DNA of 64,000 bases from Mucilaginibacter sp. dw_454. GTDB lineage: Bacteria > Bacteroidota > Bacteroidia > Sphingobacteriales > Sphingobacteriaceae. The DNA lies in the NCBI RefSeq assembly GCF_018449775.1, contig NZ_JAAVVB010000002.1:496001-560000 (forward strand), in the 5' to 3' direction. Of the stretch, positions 54,328 through 60,933 are shown piece after piece. The notes under the pieces were generated by a model, which was not told where the DNA came from, ran no database searches, and saw only the letters and a list, made by a program, of their open reading frames with translations. Positions within the stretch are counted from its first letter, which is position 1, and every line of letters begins with the position of its first letter. The translations under genes were made by a program, and so were the position numbers.

Positions 54328-54657
54328 ATGGGCGCTACTAAAACGGAAATATTCTCGAACGAACAAAATGAGCTGGCAATGCTGCTAAAGGCCATAGCGC
54401 ATCCGGCACGTATTGCCATTTTGCAGCACATTATTGCGGCAAATGCCTGTATCTGCGGCGATTTGGTTGACGAATTAGGCCTGGCACAAGCCACGATATC
54501 GCAGCATCTAAAAGAATTAAAAAATGCCGGTATTATACAGGGAACAATTGAAGGCGTAAAAACTTGCTATTGTATCAATCCCGAAACATGGCAATTGATA
54601 TCGGCGCAGCTAGGTGGCTTTTTAGAAGCTTATAAAGGCAGCCAAAACTGCTGTTAA
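54328..54657 (+). CDS. arsR: ArsR-family metalloid-responsive repressor
   Basis: The 109-residue winged-helix protein contains the DNA-reading block LAQATISQHLKELKNAGI and the ArsR-type ligand Cys motif CICGDL (C41, C43) in the region of the classical ELCVCDL site. Extra Cys pairs are at C80/C82 and C108/C109. It would release its operator on binding arsenite, antimonite or a related metal. Its own promoter carries an ATCGTAATATTGCGAT operator, and the same site occurs before the next gene, so autoregulation and control of the following genes are likely. The metal specificity is inferred from the neighbours. Confidence 0.9.
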   Translation: MGATKTEIFSNEQNELAMLLKAIAHPARIAILQHIIAANACICGDLVDELGLAQATISQHLKELKNAGIIQGTIEGVKTCYCINPETWQLISAQLGGFLEAYKGSQNCC

Positions 54658-54675
54658 AAAAATTTGAATTTATTC

Positions 54676-54691
54676 ATCGTAATATTGCAAT
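54676..54691. promoter_or_regulatory. Second ArsR-type operator before the DUF6428 gene
   Basis: ATCGTAATATTGCAAT differs by one base from the copy at 54306, and the whole sequence ATCGTAATATTGC is shared. It ends 4 bases before the ATG at 54696, so a repressor bound here would block both a promoter and transit from arsR. Confidence 0.55.
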
Positions 54692-54695
54692 AGAT

Positions 54696-55229
54696 ATGGA
54701 AAATACAACATTCATGAACTGGCGAAGCTTTAAAGAAACTTTGCAAACTAATCCAGACCTCACACTTCAATTTCAATACGCGCCTGACAAAATGGTGGAG
54801 GCATCATACCACATCACAGAGATTAAACAGTCGCAGATAACCTCGGTAGATTGCGGTGGTAAGCTCGATGCCTGGACAGAAGTTATCGTTCAGTTGTGGG
54901 AGCCATCCTCATCAGAGTCGGAGCAGGCAATGAAAGTAACCAAGGCAATGTCTATCATTAATCTTGTTGAAAAAGCGTTGCCGTTAGATCCACTTGCTGT
55001 GGTAAAGATTGAGTTTGGTAATTCAGAATTTGATACCCGGCAAATGTATCCGGGCGAGTTGGAGATCGACGGTGAAAATTTGATAGTTATCTTAAATCCG
55101 GATCGCACGCAATGCAAGGCAACCGGTAGGGGACAAACATGCGGTACACCAGCGGTAAAAACTAAAGTTGAGTTAAAAAATCTTGCAGTAAATAATAGTT
55201 GCTGTACCCCGGCATCAGGTTGTTGTTAA
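54696..55229 (+). CDS. DUF6428 protein of the arsenic operon, Cys-rich C-terminus
   Basis: The 177-residue cytosolic protein matches the DUF6428 pattern common beside arsR in Bacteroidota: an MNWRSFKETLQTNPDL start, YHITEIKQSQITSVDCGGKL and WTEVIVQLWEP. The C-terminal 50 residues carry a TQC...TCGTP pair and a SCCTPASGCC tail, which could bind arsenite or another soft metal. Its function is not established. It lies between arsR and arsC, has an ArsR-type operator directly upstream, and is followed by a short hydrophobic ORF 1 base after its stop. Confidence 0.8.
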   Translation: MENTTFMNWRSFKETLQTNPDLTLQFQYAPDKMVEASYHITEIKQSQITSVDCGGKLDAWTEVIVQLWEPSSSESEQAMKVTKAMSIINLVEKALPLDPLAVVKIEFGNSEFDTRQMYPGELEIDGENLIVILNPDRTQCKATGRGQTCGTPAVKTKVELKNLAVNNSCCTPASGCC

Positions 55230-55230
55230 G

Positions 55231-55356
55231 ATGGTTGATAGTTTAATAAGATATAAAAAGCCAATCATTATTACGTCTTCGGTAATGGTTTTACAGCTCA
55301 TTTTTGGTTGGGATGCTAAGTTTTGCATCATCAACCTGATCTGGTTATTTGTTTAA
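55231..55356 (+). CDS. Candidate 41-residue hydrophobic small ORF in the arsenic operon
   Basis: ATG 55231, 1 base after the DUF6428 stop, opens 41 codons ending at 55356, 7 bases before arsC. The product has one or two hydrophobic stretches (PIIITSSVMVLQLIFGW, then FCIINLIWLFV) and would be a small membrane peptide. The tight packing between two real genes favours translation, but no family is known to me. It could also be the remnant of a longer membrane gene. Confidence 0.4.
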   Translation: MVDSLIRYKKPIIITSSVMVLQLIFGWDAKFCIINLIWLFV

Positions 55357-55363
55357 AATTAAC

Positions 55364-55780
55364 ATGAAAAATATACTAGTACTTTGTACCGGCAACAGTT
55401 GCCGCAGCCAGATAGCCGAGGGTTATCTAAGACACTTCGCAGGTAATAAAGCCAATGTTTACAGCGCAGGTATTGAAACCCATGGTGTCAACCCCAAAGC
55501 TATTCAAGTAATGAAAGAGGACGGTGTAGATATCTCTCAACACACCTCTAATAATATCGACGAATATATAAATGTCGACTTTGATTTTGTTATTACCGTT
55601 TGCGATAATGCCAAAGAAAACTGCCCATACTTTCCTTCGAATGCCGTTAAGTTTCATTATAATTTCCCTGATCCGGCAAAAGCTGTTGGATCAGAAGAGG
55701 AAGTGATAGTGCAGTTTCGCGATGTACGGGATATGATTAAAGAGTACAGCCGTAATTTTGTAAGTGGCAATCTGAAATAA
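55364..55780 (+). CDS. arsC: Arsenate reductase, low-molecular-weight phosphatase (thioredoxin-linked) type
   Basis: It reduces arsenate to arsenite. The 138-residue protein (ATG 55364) has the P-loop CTGNSCRS (C8, C13, R14) and the redox cysteines C80 and C87 in VCDNAKENCP. These match C10, C82 and C89 of S. aureus pI258 ArsC, with identical 72 and 7 spacings. The general acid is the Asp in FPDPAKA. It is the last gene of the arsR operon. No arsenite exporter (ACR3 or ArsB) is adjacent: tandem palindromes and an unrelated leftward gene follow. Confidence 0.93.
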   Translation: MKNILVLCTGNSCRSQIAEGYLRHFAGNKANVYSAGIETHGVNPKAIQVMKEDGVDISQHTSNNIDEYINVDFDFVITVCDNAKENCPYFPSNAVKFHYNFPDPAKAVGSEEEVIVQFRDVRDMIKEYSRNFVSGNLK

Positions 55781-55800
55781 AATTTCAGCCTCTCCACCAC

Positions 55801-55881
55801 GTCATTGCGAGCGTAGCATGGCAATCTCCGGATAAGCGGCCTCATCAGAGATCGCCACGCTCGTACCTCGCTCGCGATGAC
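55801..55881. repeat. GTCAT...ATGAC palindromic element, first of a tandem pair
   Basis: It shares core and arms with the copy at 55935 almost base for base, preceded by the same CCACCAC tail. The pair lies between convergent arsC and isomerase genes. Confidence 0.93.
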
Positions 55882-55934
55882 GATTTGTTATATTCTTTAC
55901 AGTTAATTGAAATAAAATCCACCCTATCCACCAC

Positions 55935-56016
55935 GTCATTGCGAGCGTAGCGTGGCAATCTCCGGATAAGCGGCCCTCATCAGAGATCGCCACGCTCGTA
56001 CCTCGCTCGCGATGAC
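55935..56016. repeat. GTCAT...ATGAC palindromic element, second of a tandem pair
   Basis: About 95 percent the same as the copy at 55801, with one extra C in GCGGCCCTCAT. The copies share the upstream TCCACCAC sequence, which suggests a recent tandem duplication of about 134 bases. Confidence 0.93.
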
Positions 56017-56049
56017 GGCTTCTTATTAGTTATTTCAAAGGGTAAAAGC

Positions 56050-56991
56050 TTACGCTTTCAAAGCTTGCTCCGCAAAGTCGCGGCATTTTTTAACCTCGGC
56101 AACAGCGTCAGATCCTTTAGGGATATCATACTCCTGCTCGATAGTAACCGGGAACTTGTATTTCTTGTCTCTTACCAAATGCAGTATATCTGCCAAAGGC
56201 GTATCACCTTGTCCCCACGGTTCGTTTGGTCCGTCATGGAATTTGCGGTCCTTTAAGTGCATGCTCACAATACGGTCGTGATATTTTTCAATAAACGGCA
56301 CCGGGCTGCTGCTGGTGCCTGATGCGTAGTGACCTGCATCCAGGTTAATGCAGTTGTATTTCGACTGGCTCAAAGCCGTATCCCACAAAGTAGGGGTAGC
56401 CTGGGTATGGGCGTGATAGCCCACTTTCATTTTATGCTCGGTTGCCAAATCGCCCAGGCGTTTGGTTTGGGCAGAATCGCCTAACTCCACAGTGCAGTGA
56501 CTGGCACCTAAGGCTTTACCGGCATTGAATGCGTAAATGATCTCCTCATCGGTATTGTGTGGGTCAAGCGCGCTTGGTTTCCATGCGTAAATGGTCACGC
56601 CTGCATCGGCATACATTTTACGGATCTCTTTGAATTTATCCATTGACACGGTAGCGCGCCATTGAGCAACAGCTTTATCGTGGTCCTCGCGCGACTGGCC
56701 CTTTTCGTGTTTAGGTATTCCTGCGTACGCTTCCGGAGCATCACCCATTAGTTCGATAGCGTTGATGTTGCAAGCCAGGCAGTATTTCAGCAGATCATCG
56801 ATAGACGAAGGCATACTTCTGAATGAGTAGGTGATCACGCCTATCTGTACACCGGCAATTACTGAGTTTGGTTTACCATCGGCACCTAAAATACGGCTGG
56901 CAAATGATGCTTTAGACAAAAATACCATGCCAGTAGCAGCAAGGGCACCAGTGCCCAGAAAGCGTCGTCTGGATATTTGAGAGTTCTTCAT
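56050..56991 (-). CDS. Tat-exported sugar phosphate isomerase/epimerase-like protein
   Basis: The 313-residue protein begins with a twin-arginine signal (QISRRRFLGTGALAATG), so it is exported folded. The rest is an AP-endonuclease-2/xylose isomerase-like TIM barrel: IGVITYSFRSMPSSID, INAIELMGDAPEAY, CTVELGD, VGYHAHTQ, INLDAGHY and PVTIEQEYD, with the Glu, His, Asp and Glu residues that bind a metal in this fold. Such exported members often act on keto-sugars or their derivatives in polysaccharide clusters. It is divergent from the polysaccharide genes at 57238 and could act with them. Confidence 0.87.
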   Translation of the reverse strand: MKNSQISRRRFLGTGALAATGMVFLSKASFASRILGADGKPNSVIAGVQIGVITYSFRSMPSSIDDLLKYCLACNINAIELMGDAPEAYAGIPKHEKGQSREDHDKAVAQWRATVSMDKFKEIRKMYADAGVTIYAWKPSALDPHNTDEEIIYAFNAGKALGASHCTVELGDSAQTKRLGDLATEHKMKVGYHAHTQATPTLWDTALSQSKYNCINLDAGHYASGTSSSPVPFIEKYHDRIVSMHLKDRKFHDGPNEPWGQGDTPLADILHLVRDKKYKFPVTIEQEYDIPKGSDAVAEVKKCRDFAEQALKA

Positions 56992-57237
56992 ATCAATAAT
57001 AATTTTTACTTGGTTTTAAACTGGAGATTCAAATTTAGAAATTTAAACTTAGCTGCCTAACCTGTAGTAAAACTGTTACGATTGAACTAATAGATATAAA
57101 CTTCTGTGTAAAGCCAATGTTGCAGAATTTATTTTGGATGCTTGCGTATAAATGGTAGAATTGCTGACTAATTGTTTCGATGAATATATTGCCACAATTA
57201 ATTCCAGTTAGCCTAATATAAACTAGTACAATATTTA

Positions 57238-59529
57238 ATGTCAGCTATTCATCAGCATAAAAAAATAATTACTGTAGCTATTGCCGCTATTATACTATTT
57301 GCAGTTTCAGGTGTACAAGCGCAGGATAAATCTATACCGGCCATTCCCAACACCGAAAAAACAACCTTTCAAACCGGGGGAACCTGGAAGCCGACCACCG
57401 ACTTACGTGCCGACGTTGCTATTGTTTATGGCGATGGCGGCAAGCCCGGGCAGTTTGAGCAACGTATAAAATCATTCCGCGACCATGGTTATAAAGTGGC
57501 TTTCATGACGGGTATGGCCTGGGGCGGGTACCAGGATTATTTTAACGGTAAGTGGGATGGCAAGCAGCATTTTGACGAAGGCCAGAAAATGATGAACGGC
57601 GATACCGTATGGCATGGTAAAAATATGCCTTACGTAGTGCCGACGATGAACTTTTTGAAATACTATAAAGAGCAGGTAATCAAAAAAGTGATAGATGCCG
57701 GTGTAGATGCTATTTATCTGGAAGAGCCTGAGTTTTGGGCAAAATCCGGCTACAGCGAAGCCTTTAAACGTGAGTGGAAAGACTATTATGGATTTGAATG
57801 GCGTCCGCAGCACGAATCGGCAGAGAATACTTATTTGTCTAATAAATTGAAATATTACCTGTTTTACCGGGCTTTAAAGGAATCGTTTACTTACGCCAAA
57901 GAATATGGTAAAAGCAAGGGCATGAATGTGCGCTGTTATGTGCCTACGCATTCTTTGATCAATTATTCTATGTGGCAAATTGTTAGTCCGGAGGCCAGTT
58001 TGGCTTCATTGGATTGTGTGGACGGTTACATCGTTCAATCGTGGACAGGTACCGCGCGTGAACCAACTTATTTTAATGGCGTAGCCAAAGAGCGTTCGTT
58101 CGAGACCGCTTTCCTGGAATATTGCTGCATGAAATCTATGACGGCGCCAACCGGCCGGAAACTGTTTTTTGAGAACGACCCGGTTGAAGATACCCGCCGC
58201 GATTGGAGCGATTATAAAAAGAATTATCAGACCACCTTTACGGCCGAACTTTTCTTCCCCGACATTAACAACTACGAGGTAATGCCATGGCCCGATCGCA
58301 TTTTTGACGGCAAATACTTTGTGAGCCAAACCAGTAATGAGCGTGCAGGAATGCCAAAGAGCTATTCGACACAAATGATGGTGATGATTAATTCTTTATT
58401 GGATATGCCCGTATCCGCTAATAAAACTTCAGGCTCTCAGGGCGTGAGTGTGCTGATGGGTAACTCCATGATGTTTCAGCGCCTGCCAACGCATGATGAC
58501 GGCAAGGCCTGGGCCGACCCTTATTTTTCTAATTTTTATGAGACATCAGGCATGTTTAACCGCGTGCCAAGCAATAATAAGCTGATGGACCCGCAACTGT
58601 CTAACTTCTTCGGCGAGGCGTCGCCTTTTTTAGAGAGGGGAGTGCCGGTTGACATTGTCCACATAGAAAATTTGGGTTTTGAAAAAGCTTTGAAAGATAC
58701 CAGGGTTTTATTAATGAGTTACTCGAACATGAAACCACCGACCGAACAGGCGCATGAACAACTGGTTAAATGGGTTAAAGGTGGCGGCGTGATTGTCTAT
58801 TCTGGTCGCGATGATGATCCGTTCCAAACGGTGCAGGAGTGGTGGAACAAAGACGGCGAGAAATATCGTTGCCCGGCTGATAACCTGTTCGAAAAATTAG
58901 GCATCGGCACTAGTCCAAAAGCCGGAACTTATAGTGTGGGTAAAGGTAAGGTTTGTATTATTCGACGCGACCCGAAAGAATATGTAATGGAAAGCGATCG
59001 CGATGGCGAATTGTTGGAGCATGTAGAGCCGTTATATCAGACAGCTACGGGCCAGAAGATTGAATACAAAAATAGCCTGTACCTGGCCCGTGGTCCGTAT
59101 GATATTGTATCGGTAATGAATGAGGGAATGAGTGATGAGCCGTATACTATTAAAGGTAAGCTGATTGATCTGTATGATCCTACCCTGCCTGTTATCAGCG
59201 AAAAGCAGATCAAACCTGGCGAACAAGGCTATTTTTATAACGTTGACAGAGTCGCCAATAAACAAAAACCACAGGTGCTGGCTACGGCTGCTCGTATTTA
59301 TGACGAACAGCTAAGCAAAAGCAAATATAGCTTTGTGGCTAAAAGCCCGCTGAATACTATGAATGCCATGCGCGTACTGCTGCCTGGTCAGCCTAAAAAG
59401 GTTGTGGTGTCTGACGCGAACGGCAAACCGCTGGCGGATGTTAAACAATCCTGGAATACTACTACCAGGACACTTTTTCTGGGTTTTGATAATGATCCCA
59501 ACGGCATAAAAATAACCTTAAGCTGGTAA
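57238..59529 (+). CDS. Large secreted TIM-barrel hydrolase-like protein, family not recognised
   Basis: This 763-residue exported protein has a signal peptide (about residues 10-29, ending in GVQA). The region to about 330 looks like a clan-A/GH42-style barrel: VAIVYGDGG, FRDHGYKVAFMTGMAWGG, then VDAIYLEEPEFWAKSGYS, with a Glu pair in a barrel-end position. From about 480 to 560 it looks like the glutamine-amidotransferase-like domain of GH42 (GVPVDIVHIENLG, ALKDTRVLLMSYSNM, LVKWVKGGGVIVYSGRDDD), and a beta-sandwich ends it. No assigned CAZy family fits from memory. It leads a run of GH76, GH92 and GH28 genes, so it probably cuts a plant or fungal glycan. Confidence 0.75.
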   Translation: MSAIHQHKKIITVAIAAIILFAVSGVQAQDKSIPAIPNTEKTTFQTGGTWKPTTDLRADVAIVYGDGGKPGQFEQRIKSFRDHGYKVAFMTGMAWGGYQDYFNGKWDGKQHFDEGQKMMNGDTVWHGKNMPYVVPTMNFLKYYKEQVIKKVIDAGVDAIYLEEPEFWAKSGYSEAFKREWKDYYGFEWRPQHESAENTYLSNKLKYYLFYRALKESFTYAKEYGKSKGMNVRCYVPTHSLINYSMWQIVSPEASLASLDCVDGYIVQSWTGTAREPTYFNGVAKERSFETAFLEYCCMKSMTAPTGRKLFFENDPVEDTRRDWSDYKKNYQTTFTAELFFPDINNYEVMPWPDRIFDGKYFVSQTSNERAGMPKSYSTQMMVMINSLLDMPVSANKTSGSQGVSVLMGNSMMFQRLPTHDDGKAWADPYFSNFYETSGMFNRVPSNNKLMDPQLSNFFGEASPFLERGVPVDIVHIENLGFEKALKDTRVLLMSYSNMKPPTEQAHEQLVKWVKGGGVIVYSGRDDDPFQTVQEWWNKDGEKYRCPADNLFEKLGIGTSPKAGTYSVGKGKVCIIRRDPKEYVMESDRDGELLEHVEPLYQTATGQKIEYKNSLYLARGPYDIVSVMNEGMSDEPYTIKGKLIDLYDPTLPVISEKQIKPGEQGYFYNVDRVANKQKPQVLATAARIYDEQLSKSKYSFVAKSPLNTMNAMRVLLPGQPKKVVVSDANGKPLADVKQSWNTTTRTLFLGFDNDPNGIKITLSW

Positions 59530-59592
59530 TTTTGATCCCGGCGTTTATTTAAAAATATTGAAAACGATATAATCTATACTAAACTAAAAAAT

Positions 59593-60720
59593 ATGAATAC
59601 CCAAAAGCGCAGCTTAATTTTTGCTTTATTACTAACGTTTGTTTCCGGCTTGGTGTCTTCGGCGCAAGCGCAAGACGGCCATTACTATAAAGAAATGAAG
59701 TCGCTACAAACGGCTATCGAAACTAATTTCCATGATCCAAAATCAGGCAATTACTTTGTAGAACTTGATCCTGCGAAGCGCGAACATAAAAACGGTTACA
59801 TTCGGGATTATACTTATCTATGGTCGTACTGCGCCATGTACCAGGCGGCAAACGAGATTGAAAAGCTGGAGCCAAAAGCAAACCTGATGGAGCCAATGCG
59901 TAAATTGATGTATGAGTATTACAGCCCCGCGCCACCTGCTCCGGGATTTACCGACTACATTATGAACCTAAAACCCGGTGAGCGTTATTATGACGATAAC
60001 GAGTGGATCGGCATAGCCTCTTTAGATGCTTACGACCGTACTAAAAAGAAAGTAGATTTTGATTTAGGTAAAGCCATGTACGATTTTATCATGACCGGCC
60101 ATGATCAGGTGCTGGGCGGCGGCATTTATTGGAAGGAGGGCGATTTAAGCTCAAAGAACACCTGTTCCAATGGCCCTGGTGCTTTGGTGGCTTTGCAATT
60201 GTATGAAGCTACCAAAAACAAAGCCTACCTGGACACCGCCATCAAAATTGTTAACTGGACCGACGCCAAACTGAAAAGCCCTGAGAATTTATACTGGGAT
60301 AATATCCGTACCAAAGATGGAAGCATTGGCAAAGGCATCCTGTCCTACAATACCGGTACCCCGCTGGAAGCTTATATTTATTTGTATGAGATTACCAAAG
60401 AGAAAAAATACCTGGACGAGGCTAATACTGTTGCCGATGCATCATTGACGTTCTTTTATGGTAATGGTAAATTTCGTGACGATTATTGGTTCAATGCAGT
60501 ACTGTTAAGAGCTTATCAGCATCTGCTTAAATATAACAAAGACACTAAGTACATCATTGGCTTTAAAAAAGCTTTAGACTATACCTTGCAGAATCAAAAG
60601 AACGACATAGGTTTATTCACCGGCCGCGACGGTGTGCGTAACCTGGTAGACCATGGTGGTTTACTGGAGATACTGGCAAGATATGCCTGGCTGGAGAAGC
60701 GTTATGATTTGAAAGGGTAG
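59593..60720 (+). CDS. Secreted GH76 family alpha-1,6-mannanase-like enzyme
   Basis: The 375-residue protein has a signal peptide (about 1-26, ending in AQAQ) and the all-helical (alpha/alpha)6 barrel of GH76. The catalytic Asp pair is D134-D135 in YYDDNEWIGIA, as in the endo-alpha-1,6-mannanases that cut yeast mannan backbones. Other blocks are GGGIYWKEGD, KNTCSNGPGALVALQLYE and GILSYNTGTPLEAYIYLYE. It starts 63 bases after the unclassified hydrolase and is followed by a palindrome and then GH92. GH76 and GH92 together point to alpha-mannan as one target. Confidence 0.88.
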   Translation: MNTQKRSLIFALLLTFVSGLVSSAQAQDGHYYKEMKSLQTAIETNFHDPKSGNYFVELDPAKREHKNGYIRDYTYLWSYCAMYQAANEIEKLEPKANLMEPMRKLMYEYYSPAPPAPGFTDYIMNLKPGERYYDDNEWIGIASLDAYDRTKKKVDFDLGKAMYDFIMTGHDQVLGGGIYWKEGDLSSKNTCSNGPGALVALQLYEATKNKAYLDTAIKIVNWTDAKLKSPENLYWDNIRTKDGSIGKGILSYNTGTPLEAYIYLYEITKEKKYLDEANTVADASLTFFYGNGKFRDDYWFNAVLLRAYQHLLKYNKDTKYIIGFKKALDYTLQNQKNDIGLFTGRDGVRNLVDHGGLLEILARYAWLEKRYDLKG

Positions 60721-60730
60721 ATTTTATTAT

Positions 60731-60819
60731 GTCATTGCGAGGAGGAACGACGAAGCAATCGCGAACTATGCACTTGTTGTCTTCTGTCCTTGCGATTGCC
60801 ACGCTACGCTCGCAATGAC
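60731..60819. repeat. GTCAT...ATGAC palindromic element, ATTGCGAG subtype
   Basis: It has GTCATTGCGAGGAGGAACGA...GCAATCGCGAA on the left and TTGCGATTGCCACG...CTCGCAATGAC on the right. It begins 10 bases past the GH76 stop, between GH76 and GH92. Confidence 0.92.
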
Positions 60820-60933
60820 AATTTATAATTGACGTCCAACTGTACCCGGAATTTTACAAAACACCATCAACAAAACTGCCTACCTTCGGGTTGCTATTAT
60901 AACCAAATACCAATAAATCTAATTCTTGATACT

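Noticed and set aside
55802..55993. 63-residue open frame on the minus strand
   Set aside because: It lies in the tandem palindromes and has no coding character.
24200..60819. Insertion sequences as the source of the palindromes
   Set aside because: No transposase frame is inside or beside any copy, so they are called non-autonomous repeats rather than IS elements.
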